Assembly: GCA_937996795.1 (NCBI GenBank)
Contig: CALKUH010000040.1
Coordinates: forward strand, 66,959-130,958
Reading direction: 5' to 3'
DNA: 64,000 nt
Source of the DNA: an uncultured Verrucomicrobiota bacterium
GTDB taxonomy: Bacteria; Verrucomicrobiota; Kiritimatiellia; CAIVKH01
Part shown: positions 33,425 to 41,606 of the stretch, in pieces
Numbering within the stretch: the first letter of the stretch is position 1
Layout of the letters: every line of letters begins with the position of its first letter
Position numbers and translations under genes: made by a program
The notes under the pieces: model-generated
The model's database searches: none
What the model was told of the DNA's origin: nothing
Seen by the model: only the letters and a program-made list of their open reading frames with translations

Positions 33425-35076
33425 GTGGGGGCTCCTGCCGTTTCCCATCGAGACGGGTCGAGCAGTGCGTCCGGGAGGCCAGATAGCGCCCCGGCGAGCG
33501 AGACGCATTGGGCCTCGTCGAGCGGCGGACGGCATATACGCTCGAGATTGTGCTCCAGTTGCGCCATCGTTTCCATCCCGACCACGATACTGTCGATCCA
33601 CGATTGGGCGAGGACATACGCGAGGCACAGATCGGCGCGGTCCAGCCGCCCGCAGGCGCGCACGGCCTCGTCCAACCGGCCGGACCACGCGGCCGCCTGA
33701 TCGCGGGACACCACCGGCCAGGCGCCGGATTCCAGCAGCAACAGACCCTGCAGAAAGGCGCTGCGTGCATAGATTGTGAGTTCCGGGCGCGCGGCGCACC
33801 GCGCGGGAATTCCGGCGCGGAGCCAGCGGTCATCAAGTAGATTAAACGGAAGCTGTATATGTTGGAGGGCCGGAATATCGAAGGCTCGGATCGCCTGCTC
33901 GGGCGTGGAGATGGAAACGCCCAGATCGCGGACAACCCCTTGCTGCTGGAGTTCGAGCAACGTGCGCCAAATGAGGCCTCCGTGCGAGTCGAGATGCCGG
34001 TAGCGGTGCAACATCAAGACATCGAGCTGCGCAACGCGCAACCGGTGGCAGGATGCGTAGACACTGTGCTCCACCGCCACGCGCACCGCTTCATCCGGCG
34101 AGTCTTCCGGCAGCCAGTCAAGCGGGGCCAGTTTCGTAACCACGCGCGGCGGCGCACCAGAAAAGGAGGCCAGCGCGTCGCCGAGCGCCGACTCGGCATC
34201 GCCATAGGCCTGCGCCGTGTCGAACTCCGTCACGCCATGGGCCACGGCCGTTCGGACCAGTGCGCGCACCGCGCCGCGCGCGGGGCGGCCTGCTCGGTTG
34301 GCGATGCCATACCGGTCCAAGCCCAGCTGCGCGCTACCCATCGTCAGGCGGGAGACCACCTGACCGCGTTTGATCCGGTAGGGCACGCGGAAATGCGCCT
34401 CGGCGCTGCGTTCAAGGCGGTCGCACAGGTCGCGCCACGTCACGCGGATCGGATCGGGTTCCTCACGGAACAGGCGGGTGATCCGCTGGTAGTCGTCCGG
34501 GGCATCCAGCGTCGCGCGCAGGTGCGACCAGTCCCTCGGGACAACGGGCCGAAAAAGCGCAGGCGCCTGCCCGCTGCGCATCCACGGTGTAACGTGTTCG
34601 CGTTCGCGCGGTGTGACGGCGTGGACGTGTGCCGCGCGCAGCAGCTTCACCGAGAACGCCTCGGCGCTGACGCCATACGGCAAACCGTCCAGCGGCGAGT
34701 GGGTGCCGATGTAATCCGCGCCGGCCGCTTGGCGGAAGGCGAGCAGCTCCTCGATAAAGGCGCCGTCCGGCAACAGATTGTCGGCGGTCAGCCGGATCAC
34801 CACGTCTTCGTTTTGGAGGTCCTCAGCCGTCTGGACAAATCGGCCCAGCACATCGTCAAGCGGACCTCGCACAACCGGCAGTCCGGCGGCGGTAGCAGCG
34901 GCGCTCAGGACATCGTCCGTCGGATCGATCGAGGTGGCCAGTCGCACCGGCAAGCCACGGTTCCCGGCACGGCGTGCACTCAGCACCGCGGACGGCAGCC
35001 CGGCCACGGGCAGCAGCGCCTTGGCGGGAAGCCGGCGCGAGGCGGTGCGCGCCTGTAGGATGGCAACAACTTTCAT
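33421..35076 (-). CDS. Cytidylyltransferase (SpsF-like) fused to aldo/keto reductase
   Basis: A 551-residue fusion. Residues 1-235 are a CTP_transf_3/SpsF-type nucleotidyltransferase: ILQARTASRRLPAKALLPVA (nucleotide-binding segment), VIRLTADNLLPDG (metal-binding aspartate) and VTPREREHVTPWM. Residues 240-540 are an aldo/keto reductase: LTMGSAQLGLDRYGIANRAG, GVTEFDTAQAYGDAE with the Y/D catalytic pair, then LDVLMLHRYRH and IVVGMETMAQLEHNL. Expected activity is making the CMP-activated acidic sugar, with a reductase step on the same or a related sugar. Fusion of the two is unusual. ATG at 35076. Confidence 0.85.
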   Translation of the reverse strand: MKVVAILQARTASRRLPAKALLPVAGLPSAVLSARRAGNRGLPVRLATSIDPTDDVLSAAATAAGLPVVRGPLDDVLGRFVQTAEDLQNEDVVIRLTADNLLPDGAFIEELLAFRQAAGADYIGTHSPLDGLPYGVSAEAFSVKLLRAAHVHAVTPREREHVTPWMRSGQAPALFRPVVPRDWSHLRATLDAPDDYQRITRLFREEPDPIRVTWRDLCDRLERSAEAHFRVPYRIKRGQVVSRLTMGSAQLGLDRYGIANRAGRPARGAVRALVRTAVAHGVTEFDTAQAYGDAESALGDALASFSGAPPRVVTKLAPLDWLPEDSPDEAVRVAVEHSVYASCHRLRVAQLDVLMLHRYRHLDSHGGLIWRTLLELQQQGVVRDLGVSISTPEQAIRAFDIPALQHIQLPFNLLDDRWLRAGIPARCAARPELTIYARSAFLQGLLLLESGAWPVVSRDQAAAWSGRLDEAVRACGRLDRADLCLAYVLAQSWIDSIVVGMETMAQLEHNLERICRPPLDEAQCVSLAGALSGLPDALLDPSRWETAGAPT

Positions 35077-35085
35077 GTTGGAAGG

Positions 35086-36264
35086 TCAGGTGATCGCGCG
35101 CACTGCGTCCACGACGCAGCGCACATCGGCCTCGCTCATCGACGGGTACATCGGCAGCGACAGCGCGCGCCGGTAGAACAGTTCCGCTTGCGGACAGGCC
35201 TGCAGCGGAACATCGCGCCGCGCCCGGTAATACGGCTGCAGGTGGACCGGGATATAGTGGACTTGGGTTCCCACGCCCGCAGCGCGCAATTCCTGCATCA
35301 CGCACGACCGGGTTTTCCCAAGCGCCTCAAAGTCGATTTGCATAGGAAACAGGTGGAAGGCATGTGTGGCGGGATACGGCATGCGGGAGGCGTGATGAAG
35401 GTCGGAAGGCGGCAGCGTCAGGTGGGGCAGACCCGCCAGCCCCTCGCAATACTGCGCGGCGATCTCACGGCGGCGGGCGACGAAGGCGTCCAGTTTCCTC
35501 AGCTGGCTCGAACCCAGCGCCGCATTGATGTCCGACATGCGGTAGTTGTAGCCGAGGGACTGCATCTCGTAGTACCAGGGGCCGCGCTCAGCCAGGCCGA
35601 CCGCGGCCCCCAGCCCTTGGAAACGGGACGCCTCGCGCGTGATGCCGTGTGTCCGGAAATCCCGGATCGCCTGCGCGAGCACAGGGTCGTCGGTCGTCAC
35701 CATCCCGCCCTCCCCGGTGGCAATGTGCTTGACCGGATGGAAGCTGAAGCAGTTGAGCACGCCGATCGAACCAGCGGGCTTTCCATTCCATGTCGCGCCG
35801 AGCGCATGACAGGCGTCGCAGACCAGCGGGATGCCAGCTTCGCGACAGATCGGCAGCAGGGCGTCGTATTCGCATGGTAGCCCCGCGTAGTCCACGGCGA
35901 TCAAGGCCTTCGTCCGCGGGGACAGCTTCAGTTTGACCTGCGCGGGATCGATATGCCCGCCCGACGTAACGTCCGCAAAAATGGGTGTGGCCCCGACAAA
36001 CAACGCGCAGTTGGCCGACGCGGTGAACGTGATGGGTGGCACAATCACCTCGTCACCGGGACCGATGCCGAGGGCGGCCATGCAGGCGTGGAGCGCGGCG
36101 GTTCCGCTGTTGACCGCGATGGCCTGTTGCGCGCCGACCTTGCGCGCAAAGTCTTCCTCAAATGCGGCGATCGCCGGGCCCTGTGTCAGGAAATCCGAAC
36201 GCAGCACCGAAACCACGGCGGCGATGTCGTCCTCATCGATGAATTGGCGTCCGTAGGGAATCAT
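35086..36264 (-). CDS. pseC: UDP-4-amino-4,6-dideoxy-N-acetyl-altrosamine transaminase (PseC)
   Basis: A 392-residue DegT-type aminotransferase. K179 in CFSFHPVKHIATGEGG is the PLP lysine, and this SFHPVKHI context is the one typical of PseC. VNSGTAALHACMAALGIGPG near residue 51 and RMSDINAALGSSQL are also family features. It transaminates the 4-keto group of the sugar made by PseB, which lies just upstream, using glutamate. Paired with PseB, this identifies the route as pseudaminic rather than legionaminic acid. Start at 36264 (IPYGRQFID) chosen from the conserved N-terminus. Confidence 0.92.
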   Translation of the reverse strand: MIPYGRQFIDEDDIAAVVSVLRSDFLTQGPAIAAFEEDFARKVGAQQAIAVNSGTAALHACMAALGIGPGDEVIVPPITFTASANCALFVGATPIFADVTSGGHIDPAQVKLKLSPRTKALIAVDYAGLPCEYDALLPICREAGIPLVCDACHALGATWNGKPAGSIGVLNCFSFHPVKHIATGEGGMVTTDDPVLAQAIRDFRTHGITREASRFQGLGAAVGLAERGPWYYEMQSLGYNYRMSDINAALGSSQLRKLDAFVARRREIAAQYCEGLAGLPHLTLPPSDLHHASRMPYPATHAFHLFPMQIDFEALGKTRSCVMQELRAAGVGTQVHYIPVHLQPYYRARRDVPLQACPQAELFYRRALSLPMYPSMSEADVRCVVDAVRAIT

Positions 36265-36281
36265 GAGGCCGCGACGAAGGT

Positions 36282-37319
36282 TTAACCCACAGGGGTGAAA
36301 TCCGGTTTCACGTGCTGCAGGATCAGCGCGCGCAATTCCTCCACGGTAAGGAACCGGGTGTTCGATCCGGAGTTGTACGAGTAGCCACGCGGCACCGCCT
36401 GAACCTGAAACGCAGGACCGAACGAGTCCGGCTTGCAGCGGCCGTCCGGTGGCAGAATGGCGAAGTACGGACCAAGGTCGACGGTGTTGTAGCTGTCGCT
36501 TGTGGTAATCATTTCCTCGTGTAGTTTTTCGCCAGGACGGATGCCGACGATCTCGCGACGGCACCCCGGCCCGACCGCTTCGGCCACGTCGACAATGCGG
36601 TAGGACGGGATCTTCGGCACGAAGATCTCACTGCCCACCGCGTGTTGCAGGGCCCAGAGCACCATGTCCACGCCCTCCTGCAGTGAGATGTTAAACCGGG
36701 TCATGTCCGGGTCCGTGATCGGCAGCACGCCGGATTTCGCTTTTTCGAGAAAAAAAGGGATCACGGAGCCGCGCGACCCCATGACATTGCCGTAGCGCAC
36801 GACGGAGAAGCGGATGCTCTTCGTGCCGGAGTAATTGTTGGCGGCGACGAACAGCTTGTCGCTGCACAGCTTCGTCGCGCCATACAGGTTGATCGGGGCC
36901 GCAGCCTTGTCAGTCGAGAGCGCGACCACGCGCTGCACGCCATTGTCGATGCAGGATTCGATGATGTTTTCCGCACCAAGGATGTTGGTGTGGATGAACT
37001 CCATCGGATTGTATTCCGCCGCAGGCACCTGCTTGAGGGCTGCCGCGTGTACTACCGTGTCGATGCCGTGCAATGCGCGGCGCAGGCGGTTCCGGTCACG
37101 CACGTCCCCGAGGAAGTAACGCAGGCCGCGATGCGCCTGCGGCGAGAACACCTGCGCCATCTCAAATTGCTTCAACTCGTCGCGGCTGAAAACCACCAGC
37201 CGTTCGATGTCTGGAAAGCGTTTGAGGACCGACCCAACGAAGGCGCGGCCGAAACTGCCCGTGCCCCCGGTGATCAAAATGCGCGAGCTATTCGTAATGC
37301 CAACTGATGTTTGGTTCAT
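36282..37319 (-). CDS. pseB: UDP-N-acetylglucosamine 4,6-dehydratase, inverting (PseB)
   Basis: A 345-residue SDR-type dehydratase/epimerase from the ATG at 37319. RILITGGTGSFGRAFVGSVL is the NAD(P)-binding loop, STDKAAAPINLYGATKLCSD holds the catalytic D-K and Y-x-x-x-K residues, and KIPSYRIVDVAEA and GIRPGEKLHEEMI match PseB. It performs 4,6-dehydration and 5-epimerisation of UDP-GlcNAc as the first step to pseudaminic acid. The ABC exporter gene is eleven bases upstream. Confidence 0.92.
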   Translation of the reverse strand: MNQTSVGITNSSRILITGGTGSFGRAFVGSVLKRFPDIERLVVFSRDELKQFEMAQVFSPQAHRGLRYFLGDVRDRNRLRRALHGIDTVVHAAALKQVPAAEYNPMEFIHTNILGAENIIESCIDNGVQRVVALSTDKAAAPINLYGATKLCSDKLFVAANNYSGTKSIRFSVVRYGNVMGSRGSVIPFFLEKAKSGVLPITDPDMTRFNISLQEGVDMVLWALQHAVGSEIFVPKIPSYRIVDVAEAVGPGCRREIVGIRPGEKLHEEMITTSDSYNTVDLGPYFAILPPDGRCKPDSFGPAFQVQAVPRGYSYNSGSNTRFLTVEELRALILQHVKPDFTPVG

Positions 37320-37329
37320 TGTTTTTATG

Positions 37330-38685
37330 CTAACTACACGTCCATTTATGAGGCAACACGATGGCTGGAAGATCACCTCGCAGTGACAACTGTATGCCGG
37401 GAAGACTCATTTCTTCGGGTGATGCCGCAATCCGGAATCCACACGCACGGAACGACTGCTGATATGGCCCCAACCCCGTGGATATGGTTGCAGAGCGCGC
37501 AATCGAACACCACACATCATACTGACCGTGTGTCAAGCAGGGCGAATCAAAGCTACAATCCACATACCCCTCACCGGGGTGACACTGCCACGAATGCGAA
37601 TCGGCGCTCATTGACGCAACGCTTACCACGCCTCCATTTTCCCCCATTTTGATCAACCGAACAACAAAGTATGGGGTCTCGAGCAACACTTTGCACCGAT
37701 AATGCATTCGAATTGTGATGGGATCTTTCCACCGAAGCGAGTTGCCTTCACGACCCTCCCGGGAAAAAACTTCAACCCTGTGAATGGAGATGGGACTGTC
37801 GCTTGATACAAATCCAGACTGGGTAGACTTGGCCTCGGCTGCCTTCTCGTCCATGAACGCCGTGTATTCGTCGATGATCTCGCGCGGGGCTCCGATTTTG
37901 ACGACGCGACCATGGTCCATCCACATTACACGGGTCGCAATGGCTTCAACGGCTTGGGTCATGTGCGAAACGAACAAGATGGGAATGCCCGACTGGATGA
38001 TCGACGTCATCCGCTGGTTGCACTTCAACTTGAAGGCATGATCTCCCACTGCAAGCACTTCGTCCACGATTAGCGCATCGGGCTTTAAGTGGATCGCCGT
38101 GGCGAAGCCCAAGCGGACCAGCATCCCGGAGGAGTATTTTTTGATTGGCATGTCAATGAACTCCCCAAGGTCTGCAAAATCGACAATTTGCTCGTAAACG
38201 GCGTCGATCTCCCGGCCGGTCAGTCCATAGATCGAGGCACTAAGATAAATATTTTCGCGCCCGCTCAGCGTCGGGTGGAAACCGGCCCCAAGTGCGATAA
38301 GCGCCTGAAGGCGGCCGCGCACGGTCACGCATCCCTCCGTCGGCCCGTAGATGCCGCTCATGATCGAGAAGAGCGTGCTTTTCCCGGCGCCGTTGTGGCC
38401 GACAATGCCTAGACATTCCCCGCGGCGCACATCAAACGATACATTTCGCAGGGCCCAGAATTCGGACGGGCGCAAGCCGGTGGTGTCTAGCGGTGCGCGC
38501 GTAACCGACGTCCCGCGTTCACGGGGTTCGTCTCGTAAGCGCGCCTCAAGTCCCTCAGATCGGAAACGATGCGGGACCAGCGCTGCACGAGCAATATCTG
38601 TCAATCCGTACATCATCGCACGTTTCAGTGATCGCGCGAATTTCTTGCTCAACCGATCAACCGACATAATGACATCATCATTCAT
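37330..38685 (-). CDS. wzt: ABC transporter ATP-binding protein (Wzt-like) with C-terminal binding domain
   Basis: A 451-residue protein. The ATPase domain has Walker A GHNGAGKST (96-104), a signature KYSSGMLVRLGFA and Walker B ALIVDEVLAVGD. The C-terminal 150 residues (from about 300) form the Wzt_C domain that reads the non-reducing end of the glycan. With the upstream permease it exports a finished or lipid-linked O-antigen or teichoic-like polymer across the inner membrane. The 3' part is lower in GC and may have been exchanged, as this domain often varies with glycan structure. Confidence 0.92.
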   Translation of the reverse strand: MNDDVIMSVDRLSKKFARSLKRAMMYGLTDIARAALVPHRFRSEGLEARLRDEPRERGTSVTRAPLDTTGLRPSEFWALRNVSFDVRRGECLGIVGHNGAGKSTLFSIMSGIYGPTEGCVTVRGRLQALIALGAGFHPTLSGRENIYLSASIYGLTGREIDAVYEQIVDFADLGEFIDMPIKKYSSGMLVRLGFATAIHLKPDALIVDEVLAVGDHAFKLKCNQRMTSIIQSGIPILFVSHMTQAVEAIATRVMWMDHGRVVKIGAPREIIDEYTAFMDEKAAEAKSTQSGFVSSDSPISIHRVEVFSREGREGNSLRWKDPITIRMHYRCKVLLETPYFVVRLIKMGENGGVVSVASMSADSHSWQCHPGEGYVDCSFDSPCLTHGQYDVWCSIARSATISTGLGPYQQSFRACGFRIAASPEEMSLPGIQLSLRGDLPAIVLPHKWTCS

Positions 38686-38721
38686 AGGCGTTGCCGTGCG
38701 AAATTCGTGAGACCCATGACC

Positions 38722-39618
38722 TTACAGCCTCTCAGCCAGCAGGGGTTCACAAGCATGAAAAAAGCGCCAGCCCAAGGCCAACACGAGTAGACCAAGCACG
38801 GACGACGCGAGGAACCCCGGCCCTAGTTCAGCCGAACCGGTGGAAATGAGCGAGCGCGTAGCGTCGATCCCGTAGCTGACCGGATTGAGCTTGTGCAGCC
38901 AGAACAGGCAGACCTGCCAAGAGGACTCGCTCTGGGTCAGGTCAGGCGTCGGGTAAATCGAGGGCACGAGGAACATGCCGAACTGGAAAATAAACTCCAA
39001 AGCTCGGCCCATATCGTGCATCATCGTATTAATTGGTGCCAAGAACAGGCCAAGTCCGATGGCCAGCATCAGCGTGGGCAGCAGCACCAACGGAACGAGG
39101 ACGATCTCCCAGTGAGGCATATAGGCAAACGCGGCGAAAGAGATCAGCACGACAACCGCCCGCAGCAGGCCGCCAATCAGGGCGTTGCCCGCCGCGCTAA
39201 AGACGAGCACTTCACGCGGAAAATATATTTTTGAGACCAGCGCCCCCCCCGCCGAAATGCTGCCCGTGCATGCTTGCGCGAGTTGCGTGAACACACCCCA
39301 GATGGTCACGCCGAGAAGTGCAAATAAAGCGTAGGGCAAATCGGTATCTTCCAAAGGAATCGTTACAATGTCCGCCTGTCGCAGCAGCGCGAATACCACC
39401 GTAGTGGCGATGGGCGGGAAAACGATCCAGAGGTAACCGAGGAAGGATTGGCGGAATTGCGATGTGAAGTTGCGGAGGACGAGCCGGTACACGAGTTCGC
39501 GGAACTCATGCAATTCGCGGAACATCACCCGCCAGGCTGACAGCGCGATGCGGTCGCGGCCGCTGGCGTCGTAGGTGGTCACGGCCAGGCCGTCCCGGCT
39601 GGATGCAGTTTCATTCAT
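38722..39618 (-). CDS. wzm: ABC transporter permease (Wzm/TagG-like)
   Basis: A 298-residue membrane protein with six predicted helices, of the ABC-2 polysaccharide exporter type: RELVYRLVLRNFTSQFRQSF near residue 40, YALFALLGVTIWGVFTQLAQ, LVSKIYFPREVLVFSAAGNA, and FIFQFGMFLVPSIYPTPDL. Pairs with the Wzt-like ATPase encoded 36 bp downstream. It moves undecaprenyl-linked glycan to the outer face of the inner membrane. Confidence 0.92.
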   Translation of the reverse strand: MNETASSRDGLAVTTYDASGRDRIALSAWRVMFRELHEFRELVYRLVLRNFTSQFRQSFLGYLWIVFPPIATTVVFALLRQADIVTIPLEDTDLPYALFALLGVTIWGVFTQLAQACTGSISAGGALVSKIYFPREVLVFSAAGNALIGGLLRAVVVLISFAAFAYMPHWEIVLVPLVLLPTLMLAIGLGLFLAPINTMMHDMGRALEFIFQFGMFLVPSIYPTPDLTQSESSWQVCLFWLHKLNPVSYGIDATRSLISTGSAELGPGFLASSVLGLLVLALGWRFFHACEPLLAERL

Positions 39619-39624
39619 GGCACG

Positions 39625-40896
39625 TCAAAAGCTCCGGCTTTTCAGGTTGAGCAATAGCGCGGAGGCAGAGCCCGCGAGAATCATGGATATGGGGTTCCAC
39701 GGCAAGGGCGAGAAGAACCCGCCGGCCATGACCACGACGGCCTGCATCTTAAAGGTCCACCCAAGATCCGCAATCGCGGGCCACTCCTTTTTCATGCGGC
39801 GCTGGGCCATCCAGCCGGAGTAAAACATGGCAACGATAAATGAGGTGTAAATGGCCATGCCGATATAGCCCATCTGCTTGCCGGCGTACAGGATCTCGTT
39901 GTGCACCTGTCCGGTGGCATAGGGATATTTTTCCTTCACGAGCGAATCATCCGCGTGCACCCCTACGCCGAAAACCGGATAGTCCTGGATCAACGCCCAC
40001 GTCTGTTTCTTTTTCATGCGCCGCTCCCAGGCGCTTTGCTCATCCTGGGTCATGGACAGCGGATCCTTTTCATCCTCCGGAATGAGATCGTCGTCCACAC
40101 CGATTCCGAGAAAAATCTTTGCCTGTTGCGGAATGGTCTTGAAGCGTTCAACGTTGCTGGGACTGACAATCGACAAGATGTAATACAGCGCCACCGCCCC
40201 GATCGCGAGGGCCACTTTGTGTTTGGCGGCATACTTGGGAATGAGAAACACCCCGGCGGCCAGCAGCGCCACAGTGCCCGTGCGGCTGCCGGTCTCCAGT
40301 ACGATATAGATGCTTGCCAGCGCGCAGGCGAGACTGGCCCAACTGATCCATTTTCGCCCGGAATGCTGGTAAAAATAGAGGTAGATGGGGATCATCACGG
40401 TCAACAGATAGGCAAACCCGTTGGGGTTCTCGATCAGGGACACGGTGGGGCCCATCAGGCGATCCCCCGCATACGTCGCACCGGCTGAGGACAGGCGCAA
40501 GCCACCCTTGATCCACCACAAGACGGAGAAGAACAGCGTGGCCTGCACCGCCCACACACGCCGAACCGTCGTGGCCATGGCTTCGACCAGGATCAACACG
40601 AGGCCGTTTTTCATGATGATATCGATGTCGCCATTCCATGCGGAACTGGTCTGCATCGCACCGGTATGCAAGGAGATGAATCCGAAGATCATCAGCAGGA
40701 TGGCGGAAATGGTGGCTGGCCCCGCGCGAATAAAGGAACGACCCGCCTGCTGATGCGACAGGAAATGCATCCCGATGGCGCCGACAATCGTGAGATCGGC
40801 AATTTGAAGCGGATGCAGGAATGTGAAGCGATTCTGCGGCTGCACGCACAGAATCACGATGTAGAAGAGCAGAAATCTGAAAGCCCAGCGGTCCAT
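39625..40896 (-). CDS. O-antigen ligase/polymerase-like membrane protein (Wzy_C)
   Basis: A 423-residue membrane protein with about ten helices and a large periplasmic loop between residues 260 and 340. SLIENPNGFAYLLTVMIPIY (about 165-185) and the loop segment FGVGVHADDS...QVHNEILY resemble the Wzy_C domain of O-antigen ligases and polymerases (PF04932), where a histidine in V-H-N-E acts near the acceptor. It could join the exported glycan to lipid A-core or another acceptor or polymerise repeat units; sequence alone does not separate these. The start at 40896 lies 131 bp downstream of the regulator gene, and this gap may carry a promoter. Confidence 0.83.
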   Translation of the reverse strand: MDRWAFRFLLFYIVILCVQPQNRFTFLHPLQIADLTIVGAIGMHFLSHQQAGRSFIRAGPATISAILLMIFGFISLHTGAMQTSSAWNGDIDIIMKNGLVLILVEAMATTVRRVWAVQATLFFSVLWWIKGGLRLSSAGATYAGDRLMGPTVSLIENPNGFAYLLTVMIPIYLYFYQHSGRKWISWASLACALASIYIVLETGSRTGTVALLAAGVFLIPKYAAKHKVALAIGAVALYYILSIVSPSNVERFKTIPQQAKIFLGIGVDDDLIPEDEKDPLSMTQDEQSAWERRMKKKQTWALIQDYPVFGVGVHADDSLVKEKYPYATGQVHNEILYAGKQMGYIGMAIYTSFIVAMFYSGWMAQRRMKKEWPAIADLGWTFKMQAVVVMAGGFFSPLPWNPISMILAGSASALLLNLKSRSF

Positions 40897-41027
40897 GGTC
40901 AGCGTCTGGAGGTATGGGGATTTGGGGGTAAGGTGTCGGGTGTCGGGGCAGACTTCGTCCCGGTCAGTTCCCGCTGAACCAACCCGCCCATTTGAAATGT
41001 CACGGACCCAGGCACCGAATAAAGAAA

Positions 41028-41516
41028 CTACAACACGCTGCGAACCAAAGGATTATCGAGAAGCGCCGCGATCTTCTTCCGCCGCTGTTCAGCCTGAGCG
41101 AGGCGCTCGCGCAGAAAGTGTTTCCGCTGGTCGTCCGCGCGACCGTGTTCGAGCATCTCCATGCTGCGTTCGATCTGAATGCGCGCGGATTCCAATTTCT
41201 TGCTCACGGAGGGCAGCAATCCATTAAGAATGGCGCGAAAGTCTGTTTGGGCCTCGTAGAAATCCCGGCGATCCCCCCGCACCCAGACGCGTCGAACCGC
41301 GCTCCACGATTCCATCCGCCGGCAGGCGATGCTGACGCTGGCCTTGCTGACGCCCAGTTGAACCGCCAAATCCTCCAGGGAGCGGGGCTCGTTGCTGAGG
41401 TAAAGCAGCATGTAGAGTTGGCCGTAGATACGACTCAACCCGAAGGACTGTGCAGTGCGTCCCCCCGCCTCGACCATCTCCCAAATGGCCGAGTCCGCTG
41501 ACGTGGCTCCCACCAT
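41028..41516 (-). CDS. GbsR/MarR-family transcriptional regulator
   Basis: A 162-residue winged-helix protein. SRIYGQLYMLLYLSNEPRSL followed by EDLAVQLGVSKASVSIACRR forms the helix-turn-helix (about residues 28-67), and EMLEHGRADDQ near the C-terminus with the long helix typical of GbsR follows. It lies at the upstream end of the long polysaccharide run. A perfect inverted repeat (41518-41537) begins two bases upstream of its ATG, so it probably binds there and represses itself and perhaps the genes to its left. The signal it senses is unknown. Confidence 0.83.
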   Translation of the reverse strand: MVGATSADSAIWEMVEAGGRTAQSFGLSRIYGQLYMLLYLSNEPRSLEDLAVQLGVSKASVSIACRRMESWSAVRRVWVRGDRRDFYEAQTDFRAILNGLLPSVSKKLESARIQIERSMEMLEHGRADDQRKHFLRERLAQAEQRRKKIAALLDNPLVRSVL

Positions 41517-41517
41517 T

Positions 41518-41537
41518 CGTTTAGAACATACTAAACG
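41518..41537. promoter_or_regulatory. Operator-like inverted repeat before the GbsR gene
   Basis: Arms CGTTTAG and CTAAACG are perfect inverted copies separated by six bases (AACATA). The element starts two bases from the regulator's ATG and lies between it and the divergent membrane glycosyltransferase gene at 41607. Size and symmetry fit a dimeric winged-helix regulator. Bound protein would block the ribosome site or promoter of the regulator; whether it also affects the plus-strand gene is not clear. Confidence 0.65.
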
Positions 41538-41606
41538 ATCGGAATTTTGTCAAACGGCACGGGTGCTTGTCGCCCGCCGGGCAAGGGCCTAAACTGCGCC
41601 CCGCGT

